Shown here: positions 16,741-25,701 of the stretch, piece after piece
Layout: every line of letters begins with the position of its first letter
Numbering within the stretch: the first letter of the stretch is position 1
Assembly: GCF_005870035.1 (NCBI RefSeq)
Contig: NZ_SWJG01000007.1
Span: 124,001-188,000 of the forward strand
Direction: 5' to 3'
From: Spirosoma lacussanchae
GTDB taxonomy: Bacteria > Bacteroidota > Bacteroidia > Cytophagales > Spirosomataceae
Length of the DNA: 64,000 nt
Translations under genes and position numbers: made by a program
Notes under the pieces: model-generated
Seen by the model: only the letters and a program-made list of their open reading frames with translations
The model's database searches: none
Told to the model about the DNA's origin: nothing

Positions 16741-17471
16741 TAAGTTAACAGTACCTGCGTCAGGACGAAGTCGGCGACGACGATGGCGATACAGCTGTTG
16801 GTAACGGCCGAGGTCGATGCGCTGCCGACTTCGAGGGCGCCCCCCCGTACGTTGAAGCCCTGGTAGGCCGAGATGGTCGACACCAGAAAGGCGAACACGA
16901 CGGTTTTGATCAGCGCAAACGAGACGCCAAACGGTTTGTACTCGAACCGCAGTCCCGATACGTACTCTTCGGGCGAGATAACCCCCGCCAGTGTACCGGC
17001 AATGTAGCCGCCCAGGATAGACAGGAACCCGGCCATGATCACCAGCAGCGGAAACATCAGCACCGACGCGATCACCTTCGGCAGAACCAGGTACGAACTC
17101 GAGTTGATACCCATTACCTCCAGCGCGTCGATCTGCTCGGTAATGCGCATCGTGCCCAGCTCGCCCGCAATGTTGGAGCCGACCTTACCCGCCAGCACAA
17201 TGCAGGAGAGGGTAGGGGCCAGTTCGAGAATAGTACTGTCGCGGACAATGAGCGCAATGATGTTTCTGGGAACGAAGGGGTTGGTCAGGTTATAGGCCGT
17301 CTGTACGCAGGTAACGGCCCCGATAAACGTATTGACCAGCGCCACGATAAAAATCGATCCGACCCCGATTGATACGCATTCGTTGAGAATGAGGCCGAGG
17401 TATACGCGCAGTTTTTCGCGGTTCCGGAAGAGCGTGCCTAAAAAAATGAAGTAGCTGCCTATGCGTGACAT
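16740..17471 (-). CDS. mlaE: ABC transporter permease, MlaE family
   Basis: A 243-residue integral membrane protein of the MlaE family, the inner-membrane permease partner of MlaF. About five hydrophobic segments are visible. The diagnostic core is ELAPTLSCIVLAGKVGSNIAGELGTMRITEQIDALEVMGI (about 85-125; shown as the family's GxxGSxxAAELGTMxxxEQIDAL pattern), followed by LVLPKVIASVLMFPLL. It precedes mlaF in a two-gene unit; the ATG at 17471 gives the usual family length. The upstream SDR gene is divergent, with about 100 bp between starts. Confidence 0.9.
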   Translation of the reverse strand: MSRIGSYFIFLGTLFRNREKLRVYLGLILNECVSIGVGSIFIVALVNTFIGAVTCVQTAYNLTNPFVPRNIIALIVRDSTILELAPTLSCIVLAGKVGSNIAGELGTMRITEQIDALEVMGINSSSYLVLPKVIASVLMFPLLVIMAGFLSILGGYIAGTLAGVISPEEYVSGLRFEYKPFGVSFALIKTVVFAFLVSTISAYQGFNVRGGALEVGSASTSAVTNSCIAIVVADFVLTQVLLT

Positions 17472-17573
17472 AAAAGCGTGTAGCGAAGCCCATAATTGCC
17501 CGCTTGCCGGGCGAAGGTGGCTTTTGGTGAGAACCTCAACAAAGGTAGAATGGTTTCTACCGTTATTTGTCCT

Positions 17574-18248
17574 ATGAAACCACTCATTGTTGTAACCGGC
17601 GGTACGAAAGGCATTGGCCGCGCTATTGTTGATAAATTTGTGGCCGAAGGCTTCGAAGCCGTTGTCTGCGCCCGCTCGGTCGAGGGCCTGGCCGGGCCCG
17701 ACCGGCTACCGTTTGCGGCCGATCTGGCCACGCGGGCGGGTGTCGATGCGCTGGTCCACTACGTGCAGTCGCTGAACCGGCCCGTTGAGGTGCTGGTCAA
17801 CAACACCGGCACCTTTCAGCCGGGGCAGATCCATAACGAAGCCGAGGGTACGTTCGAGCAGCTCATGAACACCAACGTAGCCAGCGCCTACCACCTGACC
17901 CGTGGGCTGGTGCGGGATATGATGATTCAGCGGAGGGGGCATATTTTTATGATGTGCTCAACGGCCAGTATTACGGCCTACACCAACGGCGGCTCGTACT
18001 GCATCTCTAAATTTGCTCTGCTGGGCATGAGCCGGGTGCTGCGCGAGGAACTCAAGCCGCACAGCATTAAGGTAACCGCCATTTTGCCGGGGGCTACGCT
18101 GACCAACAGCTGGGAAGGGACCGACCTGCCCGAAGACCGGTTCATGAAACCCGACGATGTGGCCGATAGTGCCTGGGCCGCTTACACCTTGTCAAAAAGC
18201 GCGGTGGTCGAAGAGATTCTGATCCGGCCCCAGCTGGGCGATATCTGA
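17574..18248 (+). CDS. Short-chain dehydrogenase/reductase
   Basis: A 224-residue classical SDR. The cofactor loop TGGTKGIG is at 8-15. NNTG (about 76-79) replaces the common NNAG. The catalytic Ser lies near 129-132, with Tyr142 and Lys146 in SYCISK. An Arg in CARS after the second strand favours NADP(H), which is inference. The ATG at 17574 was chosen because the TGxxxGIG loop then falls at the normal distance; upstream residues look non-coding. The substrate is unknown. The gene is divergent from mlaE and 136 bp upstream of a ROK kinase gene on the same strand. Confidence 0.88.
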   Translation: MKPLIVVTGGTKGIGRAIVDKFVAEGFEAVVCARSVEGLAGPDRLPFAADLATRAGVDALVHYVQSLNRPVEVLVNNTGTFQPGQIHNEAEGTFEQLMNTNVASAYHLTRGLVRDMMIQRRGHIFMMCSTASITAYTNGGSYCISKFALLGMSRVLREELKPHSIKVTAILPGATLTNSWEGTDLPEDRFMKPDDVADSAWAAYTLSKSAVVEEILIRPQLGDI

Positions 18249-18384
18249 GCCAGTGAGTAAGGATAGGGCTAAAACAGACCGGAATGGCCATTACGCACTG
18301 CCTACTGACGACTCCTTCGTATCTTGCGGCCCACTTCACTTGCCCGAACCTGTAAACTGCAAACTGTAAACTTATAAATTAAGC

Positions 18385-19299
18385 ATGTCTTCTGTTGAGT
18401 ATCTGGGTATCGATGTTGGCGGTACGAACGTCAAAATGGGAATCGTTGACGCTACAACCGGCAAAATTTCCAATTTCTACAGTCACGACACCATCAGCTG
18501 GCGCCAGTCGGGCCACTTTATGGATCGCTTCGGCGATGCGGTCGCGCTGCAACTGCTGGCTAACAAAGAGGTAAAACGGGTCGGAATTGGCCTGCCTGGT
18601 ATGCTCAGCCCCGACCGGACTGTGGCGCTGGAGATCACGGCCATTCCCGAAATTAACGGAACGCCGATTGTCGATATCCTGACCAAGCGGTTTGCGGGGG
18701 TTCAGTTTTTTCTGGCTAACGATGCCAATGCAGCCGCGCTGGGCGAATATTACTTTGCCGAAGAAAAAATTACCGAGAACTATATCTTTATCACGCTCGG
18801 GACGGGCGTGGGCGGAGCGGCCATTATCAACAAGAAAATCTTTACCGGGGGCGATGGAAACGCCATGGAGCCGGGCCATATCCCGTCGCGCAACGGCCGG
18901 GTGCTGGAGCGGAACATCGGCAAGGTCGAACTGCTGCAACTGGCCACCCAGCGCCGGAGCGAATACACCGGCGAAACCCAGCTGCCCGCCGATGGCGATA
19001 TTTCGACAACGGGTCTGGTAGCCGCAGCCGCCGAGGGCGACGAGCTGGCGCAGCAGATCTGGGACGAGGTAGGCGAGATGCTGGGCGAAGGCCTGGCGTC
19101 GCTGATCAAAATCCTCGACATCAAACAGGTGCTGATCGGTGGCGGGCTGTCGGCTTCGTTCGATTACATCATGCCGGCCGTGAACCGCACCCTCGATTAC
19201 TGGCTCAATCCGTATTACAAAAACGGTCTGGCCATCAGGAAAGCTACGCTTGGCAACGATGCCGGCCTGCTGGGTGCCGCGTCGCTGTGTTTCGAGTAG
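18385..19299 (+). CDS. ROK family protein (glucokinase-like), zinc motif lost
   Basis: A 304-residue sugar kinase or kinase-derived protein of the ROK family. The ATP phosphate-binding start is YLGIDVGGTNVKMGIVD. The catalytic-type loop FFLANDANAAALGEY (about 112-126) contains the expected Asn-Asp, and ITLGTGVGGAAIINKKI follows. The family's Glu-Pro-Gly-His block is present (MEPGHIPS), but the CxCGxxGCxE zinc cluster that normally follows is replaced by RNGRVLERNIGK, with no cysteine. No DNA-binding domain is present, so it is not a NagC/XylR-type repressor. It may be a glucokinase or polyphosphate-type hexokinase; the substrate is unproven. A terminator follows. Confidence 0.88.
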   Translation: MSSVEYLGIDVGGTNVKMGIVDATTGKISNFYSHDTISWRQSGHFMDRFGDAVALQLLANKEVKRVGIGLPGMLSPDRTVALEITAIPEINGTPIVDILTKRFAGVQFFLANDANAAALGEYYFAEEKITENYIFITLGTGVGGAAIINKKIFTGGDGNAMEPGHIPSRNGRVLERNIGKVELLQLATQRRSEYTGETQLPADGDISTTGLVAAAAEGDELAQQIWDEVGEMLGEGLASLIKILDIKQVLIGGGLSASFDYIMPAVNRTLDYWLNPYYKNGLAIRKATLGNDAGLLGAASLCFE

Positions 19300-19325
19300 G
19301 TCGTAAGCGATCAGTCTACAGAGAG

Positions 19326-19388
19326 CGGGGGTAGAGGATACGTTGACAGAAGTTAAAACGTCGTCAGCGGATTCTCTACCCCCGTTTT
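19326..19388 (+). terminator. Terminator after the ROK gene
   Basis: An 11 bp perfect stem (19326-19336 with 19374-19384) is followed by TTTT on the plus strand. It lies between the convergent ROK and murB genes. The loop is long (37 nt). Confidence 0.7.
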
Positions 19389-19404
19389 GCGGAGCGAGTC
19401 GGTG

Positions 19405-20430
19405 CTAAACGATATTGACTTCAGGCGTTATGCTGATGCCGAAGGTGTCCTGAACGGAGGCCTGAACCCGTTGCGCCAGGGCTATGATCTCGTTGCCGGT
19501 TGCGTTGCCGTAGTTGACCAGGACCAGCGCCTGTTTGGCATGTACCCCCGCGTCGCCGGTGCGGTAGCCTTTCCAGCCCGCCTGCTCAATGAGCCAGCCC
19601 GCCGGTACTTTTACCATTTCGTCGCCAACGGGATAGCCCGGCAGGTTTGGATACTGGCCTTTCAGGGCGTCGAATTGGGTTTTTGGAATTTCGGGGTTCT
19701 TGAAGAAACTCCCGGCGTTGCCAATCTCGGCGGGGTCGGGTAGTTTGCTGCGCCGGATGCGGATAACGGCTTCGCTGATGGCCTGAATGGTCAGCTCATC
19801 GTCCGACACGCCCATCTCGGTCAGCGTTTCCTGGATGGCGCCGTAGCGGGTATGGAAAGTAGGCTGTTTGTCGAGCCGGAACGTAACGCTCGTGATGATG
19901 TACTGCCCCTTCAGGTCGCGCTTGAATACGCTCTCGCGGTACCCAAACTGGCAGTCGGCATGGCTGAACCGGCGCTGCTCGCCCGTTTTTACGTGAATGG
20001 CCGTCAGCGAGTCGAACACCTGCTCAATCTCGACCCCGTAGGCTCCGATGTTCTGCATGGGGGCAGCCCCCACCGTACCCGGAATCAGCGACAGGTTTTC
20101 GAGCCCGGCGTAGTTATGCTGAACGCAGTACAGCACCAGCTTATGCCAGTTGACGCCCGCACCGGCGGTTAGGTAAATATGCGCATCGTCTTCCCGGACC
20201 ACCTCAATGCCCTGTATGTTGAGCCGAACGACCAGACCGTTGAAGTCGTGGCAGAGCAGTACGTTGCTGCCTCCTCCCAGAATCAGCTTGGGAGTGTCGA
20301 GGTGATCGGTAAGCTGAAGCAGCGTCTGTAAGTCATCTTCCTGATTAATTTCAACCCAATAGCGCGCGTTGACGTCAATCCTAAACGTGTTGTAAGGCTT
20401 GAGCGACACGTTGCTTTGTATATTCAGCAT
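19405..20430 (-). CDS. murB: UDP-N-acetylenolpyruvoylglucosamine reductase
   Basis: The NADPH-dependent FAD enzyme that makes UDP-N-acetylmuramate for peptidoglycan. The 341 residues fit the type I (E. coli-like) MurB. The FAD-binding stretch is LILGGGSNVLL, and the family blocks LSLIPGTVGAAPMQNIGAYG and YRESVFKR are present. The catalytic Ser lies in GNAGSFFKNPE and the late Glu near SITPEVNIV. Two TAnnTTTG-like boxes occur on the minus strand just before the start. The gene is divergent from the SPOR lipoprotein gene. Confidence 0.96.
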   Translation of the reverse strand: MLNIQSNVSLKPYNTFRIDVNARYWVEINQEDDLQTLLQLTDHLDTPKLILGGGSNVLLCHDFNGLVVRLNIQGIEVVREDDAHIYLTAGAGVNWHKLVLYCVQHNYAGLENLSLIPGTVGAAPMQNIGAYGVEIEQVFDSLTAIHVKTGEQRRFSHADCQFGYRESVFKRDLKGQYIITSVTFRLDKQPTFHTRYGAIQETLTEMGVSDDELTIQAISEAVIRIRRSKLPDPAEIGNAGSFFKNPEIPKTQFDALKGQYPNLPGYPVGDEMVKVPAGWLIEQAGWKGYRTGDAGVHAKQALVLVNYGNATGNEIIALAQRVQASVQDTFGISITPEVNIV

Positions 20431-20449
20431 GTGTTGTCAGAGTAATCCC

Positions 20450-20467
20450 CAAAATTAACCAAAAATA
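20450..20467 (-). promoter_or_regulatory. Possible -7 elements for murB
   Basis: The minus strand carries TAATTTTG (20457-20450) and TATTTTTG (20467-20460), both fitting TAnnTTTG, 20-37 bp upstream of the murB ATG. No clear TTG box lies at the proper distance upstream. Confidence 0.3.
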
Positions 20468-20547
20468 GCCCATGGGATACCTTACCCCGGAGCCACTGTC
20501 TTTAGAAATCCAAATTGGTTAATTTTACGGGTCAAAATCAAGATTAT

Positions 20548-21150
20548 ATGCGGCACGAACTTTGGTTGAATTGTCTGGGGCTGGCGCTGGTGCTGAGTAG
20601 TTGCGCGGGCAGCCGGGTAAGCTCGTCGTCGACAGCGTCTTCGTCAGACTATAACTCGTATAATGAGGATCTGACGGCCACCCGGCCGGTATATGCCGGT
20701 ACGCCCGCCACTACCGCCGGCAGCGCCACCACGCGCCCGGCTACGGTATCGGCCGCATCGGGAGCCGCGACAGCCCCCACCCGTAAAAATGAGACCCGCA
20801 AACCGGCTGGTGTGCCGGAGGCTCTCCACGTGAACCGGCAACTCGAACTGGCGCTGGATACCATTGCCGACAAAAATCGCTCGGTTCGTTACGCCCCCGG
20901 TTTTCGGGTGCAGGTGTATGTAGGCAACCAGAGAAAAGAAGTTGAATCAATTAAGTTACTGATTTATCAAAATTTTCCCGAACTTAGCCCATATTTGAGC
21001 TACAGTCAGCCTACCTATAAACTTAAAGTAGGCGATTTTATGCGACGTATGGATGCAGAACGGTATTATTCTTCTATTAAGCAGCTTGTCTCCTCGGCAC
21101 AGCTGCAAGCTGATAAAATAGATGTTCGCCGAAGCCTGTTAATAAAATAA
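20548..21150 (+). CDS. SPOR-domain lipoprotein
   Basis: A 200-residue predicted lipoprotein. The signal sequence ends in a lipobox, VLSSC. A Ser/Thr/Ala-rich linker of ~60 residues follows, presumably crossing the periplasm. The C-terminal ~80 residues form a SPOR domain (GFRVQVYVGNQRKEVESIK, PTYKLKVGDFMRRMDAERYYSSIK). SPOR domains bind peptidoglycan lacking stem peptides at division sites. The ATG at 20548 begins the lipoprotein signal; an upstream TTG in frame is less likely. It is divergent from murB, which fits a cell-wall theme. Confidence 0.85.
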   Translation: MRHELWLNCLGLALVLSSCAGSRVSSSSTASSSDYNSYNEDLTATRPVYAGTPATTAGSATTRPATVSAASGAATAPTRKNETRKPAGVPEALHVNRQLELALDTIADKNRSVRYAPGFRVQVYVGNQRKEVESIKLLIYQNFPELSPYLSYSQPTYKLKVGDFMRRMDAERYYSSIKQLVSSAQLQADKIDVRRSLLIK

Positions 21151-21231
21151 GTACCATTTTTGAGTATATAGTAAGCTTTTTTAATAAGATTTGTACAATT
21201 TTAGCAGTCACTCATTATTTACGACCGTAGT

Positions 21232-22344
21232 ATGAAAAAAGCGCTGGTAACCGGAATTACCGGACAAGATGGGGCCTATCTGGCCGAACTGCTGCTGGCT
21301 AAAGGGTACGAAGTTCACGGTATCAAACGCCGGAGCTCGTTGTTCAACACCCAGCGGATTGATCACATGTATGAAGACCCGCACGAAAAAAATGTGCACT
21401 TCAAACTTCATTACGGTGATCTGTCTGACTCGACGAATATCATCCGTATTATCCAGGAAGTACAACCCGACGAGATTTATAACCTCGGCGCCATGTCGCA
21501 CGTGCGGGTCAGCTTCGACGAGCCGGAATACACCGCGCAGGTCGATGGTATTGGTACACTACGTATTCTGGAAGCCGTTCGGCTGCTGGGCCTGACCGAG
21601 AAAACCCGCATCTACCAGGCGTCGACGTCTGAGCTGTACGGCGGTGTTCAGGGCCACGCGCAGTCAGAAACGACCCCGTTCTACCCCCGCTCTCCCTATG
21701 CCGTAGCCAAACTGTATGGCTACTGGATTACGGTAAACTACCGCGAGGCTTATAACATGTATGCCTGCAACGGTATCCTGTTCAACCACGAGTCACCGCT
21801 GCGGGGCGAAACGTTCGTAACCCGAAAGATCACCCGCGCCGTTGCCCGTATCGGTCTGGGTCTGCAGGATAAAGTATACCTGGGTAACCTGGATTCGCTG
21901 CGTGACTGGGGCCATGCCAAAGACTATGTTGAGGCCATGTACCTGATTCTGCAACAGGATACGCCCGAAGATTTTGTGATCGCTACCGGCGTTACGACCA
22001 GCGTTCGTGACTTCGTGAAGATGGCGTTTGCCGAGATCGGCGTTGAGCTGGCGTTCCAGGGCGAAGGCGCTTCAGAAACGGCGGTAGTCGTTAGCGCGTC
22101 GAACCCCGACTTCCCGATCGAAGTTGGTAAAGAAGTGCTGGCGGTTGATCCCCGCTACTACCGTCCAACCGAGGTAGACCTGCTGCTGGGCGATCCGACC
22201 AAGGCAATGACCAAGCTGGGCTGGAAACCGAAATACGATCTGCCCGCCCTCGTTAAGGATATGATGACGGCCGATATTGCCCTGTTCCAGCGCGATCAGT
22301 TGCTGGCGCAAAGCGGCCACGCTGTACTGAACTACTACGAGTAG
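21232..22344 (+). CDS. gmd: GDP-mannose 4,6-dehydratase
   Basis: Converts GDP-D-mannose to GDP-4-keto-6-deoxymannose, the first step toward GDP-fucose, rhamnose or perosamine for surface glycans. The 370-residue extended SDR has the NADP loop [16 protein letters not shown] (8-23) and the typical [17 protein letters not shown]. The catalytic Thr/Ser are in [10 protein letters not shown] and the YxxxK in [44 protein letters not shown] is the GMD substrate region. The next enzyme (fcl or rmd) is not adjacent. A strong hairpin follows the stop. Confidence 0.97.
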   Translation: MKKALVTGITGQDGAYLAELLLAKGYEVHGIKRRSSLFNTQRIDHMYEDPHEKNVHFKLHYGDLSDSTNIIRIIQEVQPDEIYNLGAMSHVRVSFDEPEYTAQVDGIGTLRILEAVRLLGLTEKTRIYQASTSELYGGVQGHAQSETTPFYPRSPYAVAKLYGYWITVNYREAYNMYACNGILFNHESPLRGETFVTRKITRAVARIGLGLQDKVYLGNLDSLRDWGHAKDYVEAMYLILQQDTPEDFVIATGVTTSVRDFVKMAFAEIGVELAFQGEGASETAVVVSASNPDFPIEVGKEVLAVDPRYYRPTEVDLLLGDPTKAMTKLGWKPKYDLPALVKDMMTADIALFQRDQLLAQSGHAVLNYYE

Positions 22345-22366
22345 GCCTCTACAAACGAGACAATAC

Positions 22367-22404
22367 CGAAACGGCCCGCCAGGATTTCCTGGCGGGCCGT
22401 TTCG
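22367..22404. terminator. Bidirectional hairpin between gmd and the HtrA gene
   Basis: An 18 bp perfect stem (22367-22384 with 22387-22404) with a minimal loop. It sits midway between the convergent stop codons. No long T-run follows on either strand. Confidence 0.75.
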
Positions 22405-22426
22405 ATATCTATTGCTTACGGGCCGA

Positions 22427-23953
22427 TTAGACCGGCACGGCGTAGTAGTACATCCGCGAACTGTTGGGGTACATACCGATCAGCATCAGGCCTTCGCCTT
22501 CTTTCACGGCCGACATGATGGCCTGCAGGTCTTTGGTCGTTTTTACGTTCCGGCCGTTGGCTTTCACGATGATGAAGCCTTCTTCAACGTCGGTTTCGGC
22601 CAGTTTGCCGTCCCGGATCGACTTCACCCGAACGCCACCCGTAATGCCGAGCTGCTTGGCCTGCTGAGCCGATAGCTCTTCAAACTCGGCGCCCAGTGTA
22701 CTCAGCGCGGTGCTGGCGGTCGCTTCGGTTTTCTTGATGATGTCACGACCACCGTTGCGGTTGCGCAGCTCTACGCGGAAGTCACGCTCCGTACCATCGC
22801 GGTTGACGGTTACCGTTACCGCGTCGCCCGGCCGACGACGACCGATGATTTCGCGCATCTGCGCATCCGAGTCCAGCGGCTGACCTTCCATTTTCACGAT
22901 GACGTCGCCTTTCTTCAGGCCAGCGGCTTCGGCAGCGCCTTTTTCAACTACGGTTTCTACGTAGATACCGCGCCCTACTTTAACCCCTTTTTCTTTGGCT
23001 ACCGTGCTGTTGAGCTCGATAGGCAGGATGCCGAGGTAACCACGCTGTACATTACCGTACTTCAGGAGGTCGGCCGATACTTTCTTCACCAGCGACACCG
23101 GTACGGCAAATCCGTATCCGCTGTAGTAGCCCGTAGCTGAGGCAATGGCCGAGTTAATACCGACCAGTTCGCCACGCAGGTTGACGAGCGCACCACCCGA
23201 GTTACCGGGGTTGATAGCCGCGTCGGTCTGGATGAAGGCTTCGATAGGCGTATCGGCTTTGGGGTCGTTTTGCTGGCGGGCATTCTGGTTCAGGATACCG
23301 ATACCACGGCCTTTGGCACTAACGATACCCGCCGTAACGGTCGATTCGAGGTCGAGCGGATAACCAACGGCCAATACCCATTCGCCCAGTTTCAGCGCGT
23401 CAGAGTCGCCGAGCGTAATAGCCGGCAGGTTGTTGGCTTCTACTTTGATAACGGCCAGGTCGGTCAGTGGGTCGGTACCGATCACTTTCGCTTTAAAGCT
23501 CCGTTTGTCGGTCATGATTACCTCTACCTCGTCGGCGTCCTGCACCACGTGGTTGTTGGTAACGATGTAGCCGTCTTTGCTGATGATGACGCCCGAGCCG
23601 GAAGCCTGCCCCTGCTGACGGCGGGGACGACCACCGCCCTGTCCGCCAAACTCATCGCCGAAGAACTCCCGGAAGATGTCAGGAACCTGCTGCTGGCGTA
23701 CCGTACGGGTCATGGTGGTGCGAATGTGCACTACCGTAGGCGTAACCGCTTCAGCCGCCGTCGAGAAGTCGCCGGGAGCTGCCGTTGGGCCGTTACCTGT
23801 CAGAGCCGCCAGGCGGCCCGTGATCGTCGGCGTGGGAGCCGATTCGTTAAAAATCACATCCCGCTGGTTGAACCCAAGGAGGTTATAAGCGGCCAGCGTA
23901 ATTACACTCGAAAGGAGTGCCATCAACGCTAAAACTTTCCAGTTGCTTTTCAT
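22427..23953 (-). CDS. HtrA/DegP-type periplasmic serine protease (Do-like)
   Basis: A 508-residue envelope protease for damaged proteins. One N-terminal hydrophobic segment (about 8-26) acts as a signal or anchor. The trypsin-like triad is His135 in TNNHVV, Asp165 in TDLAVIK and Ser252 in NPGNSGGAL. Two PDZ domains follow: YVETVVEKGAAEAAGLKKGDVIVKMEG and a C-terminal one starting near LGAEFEELSAQQAKQLGI. Substrates are probably misfolded outer-membrane or exported proteins. Hsp20 lies upstream on the same strand but is separated by a hairpin, so the two genes form a stress-protein neighbourhood rather than a proven operon. Confidence 0.93.
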   Translation of the reverse strand: MKSNWKVLALMALLSSVITLAAYNLLGFNQRDVIFNESAPTPTITGRLAALTGNGPTAAPGDFSTAAEAVTPTVVHIRTTMTRTVRQQQVPDIFREFFGDEFGGQGGGRPRRQQGQASGSGVIISKDGYIVTNNHVVQDADEVEVIMTDKRSFKAKVIGTDPLTDLAVIKVEANNLPAITLGDSDALKLGEWVLAVGYPLDLESTVTAGIVSAKGRGIGILNQNARQQNDPKADTPIEAFIQTDAAINPGNSGGALVNLRGELVGINSAIASATGYYSGYGFAVPVSLVKKVSADLLKYGNVQRGYLGILPIELNSTVAKEKGVKVGRGIYVETVVEKGAAEAAGLKKGDVIVKMEGQPLDSDAQMREIIGRRRPGDAVTVTVNRDGTERDFRVELRNRNGGRDIIKKTEATASTALSTLGAEFEELSAQQAKQLGITGGVRVKSIRDGKLAETDVEEGFIIVKANGRNVKTTKDLQAIMSAVKEGEGLMLIGMYPNSSRMYYYAVPV

Positions 23954-24104
23954 GGTTAAACGGAATAATCTGATTGCTGTCTTTTGTGTAGATCACTGAC
24001 CTTTCAGTCTGTGAATATAACGGAAACCGGGGGGCGAAAAATCCAGCTTGTGTTGGTCCTTAACAAAATTTAACAGGCCTTTGTTAGGTGGGTTTCTTAA
24101 CGAG

Positions 24105-24143
24105 CGAACAGCCCGTACAGGGTGTATCCCGGCGGGCTGTTCG
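24105..24143 (-). terminator. Hairpin after the Hsp20 gene
   Basis: An 11 bp perfect stem (24105-24115 with 24133-24143), 52 bp beyond the Hsp20 stop codon. No T-run follows, so it is a moderate call. Confidence 0.5.
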
Positions 24144-24194
24144 ATGCCTCAGGCAAGGCAATTATAGGGCATTGTTCCTATAAGAACCAAATGC

Positions 24195-24641
24195 TTAGCC
24201 ACCAATTTCAATCTGGCGGGCGGGCTTCACTTTAGCCTCTTCGCGTTTGGGTAATTCGATTTTCAATACACCGTCGGTGTAGGAAGCCTGGATGTTATCG
24301 GCATCAACCGAGGTAGGCAGCGTAAACGTCCGCTGGAACGACGAATAACTAAACTCCCGGCGGGTATACTTCTCGTTGGTCTGGTCGGTCTCTTCCTTTT
24401 TGGTTTCCTGATAGGCCGAAATCGACAGATTGTTATGATTCAGGTTCAGCTTGAAGTCTTCTTTTTTCAGACCCGGAGCGGCTACCTCAATCCGGAATCC
24501 ATCCTGATGTTCAACGACGTTGACCGCCGGTACGTGACTGACCGATGGCATGTTGGTATTGAAAAAGTCGTTCATGTCGCGGCCAAAAAAGTTCTCGATC
24601 AGCGACGGAAGGTTGTTGTTCGAACGCGTTAGCGAGTTCAT
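24195..24641 (-). CDS. Hsp20 / alpha-crystallin family small heat-shock protein
   Basis: A 148-residue ATP-independent chaperone that holds unfolding proteins. The alpha-crystallin domain covers about residues 35-135: VPAVNVVEHQDGFRIEVAAPGLKKEDFKL at its start and DGVLKIELPKREE at its end. The N-terminal tail has the FFGRDMNDFF motif common in Bacteroidota Hsp20. The ATG at 24641 is preferred; a TTG twelve codons earlier is also open. Confidence 0.93.
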   Translation of the reverse strand: MNSLTRSNNNLPSLIENFFGRDMNDFFNTNMPSVSHVPAVNVVEHQDGFRIEVAAPGLKKEDFKLNLNHNNLSISAYQETKKEETDQTNEKYTRREFSYSSFQRTFTLPTSVDADNIQASYTDGVLKIELPKREEAKVKPARQIEIGG

Positions 24642-24933
24642 AACGGTTGTTGGTTTTGTGTTAGGAATTAAGTTCAAGGTTCTGTAAGCCTATTTTTCAA
24701 ATTCCGTACCAACGCCTTTATCGATCAATAACGAGACAATATGGCAGCTATTCCTGATCTTTATTTCGGAATGCAGCCATTATGTCGCAGTTAGGCCCGC
24801 TGAAGAGGTGACAAATGAACAAATCTGATCCCAGGCCGAAGCAACCGGGACCAGCAACAAGCCGTAATCCTGCCTATGGGCGGGGCCATCGGTAAACGTC
24901 ATGTTTCGGGATACGCCGGTGGGCGGGGGAGGG

Positions 24934-25698
24934 CTACAGTTTGGTGTCCAGCAGAGCGAGCGCTTTTTCGGCGGCCGACTGCTCGGCTTTTTTCTTGGAA
25001 TAGCCGCTGCCGGTAGCAAACGGCTCATCGGCTACGATCACCTGCGCAATGAACTCGCGGAAGTGGCTGTTGCCTTTCTCGGAGATGATCTCGAAGCGGA
25101 CGTCTTTACCGGCCCGCTGCGCCCACTCGATCAGGCGACTCTTGAAATTGACATTGTTCTGCACCACCAGATCGATGTCGTAGTGGGCCAGCAGGTCTTT
25201 AAGGATAAACCGACGCGAAAACCGAAAGCCTTTGTCCAGATAGATAGCACCCACGAGGGCTTCGAGGGCGTCGCCGTACATGGAGGTGCGGGTTGGCAGG
25301 CTGCGCGTCCGTTGCCCGTCGTACTCGATCAGCTGGTCGAGGCCAATCTTGCGGGCAATGCCGTTCAGGGTTTCGCGGTTTACGATCCGTGAGCGAATCT
25401 CGGTCAGAAAACCTTCGTCTTTGTAGGGGTATTTTTTGAACAGGTATTCGGCAATGACCATACCGAGTACGGCGTCGCCGAGGTATTCGAGCCGTTCGTT
25501 CGATTCGCGGAATCCTTCAATGGCCGTTGCTTTCGACGCTGACGTATGGCGCAGGGCCAGCTGGTACAAACCCAGGTTAGACGGCGACGCCCCAATAATA
25601 TGCGCAATAGATCGACGCAGGTTCTTCCGCGGATCAGCCTTGCCGGGACGGAACCAGTCAAACGGGTTAAACCAACTACGGGGCAGCGCGAGTTGCAC
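24934..25698 (-). CDS. rnc: Ribonuclease III
   Basis: A double-stranded RNA endonuclease that processes rRNA and some mRNAs. The 254 residues carry the catalytic signature NERLEYLGDAVLGMVIAEYL (about 85-104), and the second acidic site is in YGDALEALVGAIYLDKG. A C-terminal dsRNA-binding domain ends in GSGYSKKKAEQSAAEKALALL. The gene starts 3 bp after the fabF stop and belongs to the acpP-fabF-rnc order known from many bacteria. Confidence 0.96.
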   Translation of the reverse strand: MQLALPRSWFNPFDWFRPGKADPRKNLRRSIAHIIGASPSNLGLYQLALRHTSASKATAIEGFRESNERLEYLGDAVLGMVIAEYLFKKYPYKDEGFLTEIRSRIVNRETLNGIARKIGLDQLIEYDGQRTRSLPTRTSMYGDALEALVGAIYLDKGFRFSRRFILKDLLAHYDIDLVVQNNVNFKSRLIEWAQRAGKDVRFEIISEKGNSHFREFIAQVIVADEPFATGSGYSKKKAEQSAAEKALALLDTKL

Positions 25699-25701
25699 GA
25701 C

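Noticed and set aside
24780-25028. 82-codon frame overlapping the end of rnc
   Set aside because: It shares sequence with the RNase III dsRNA-binding domain in another frame and has no features of its own.
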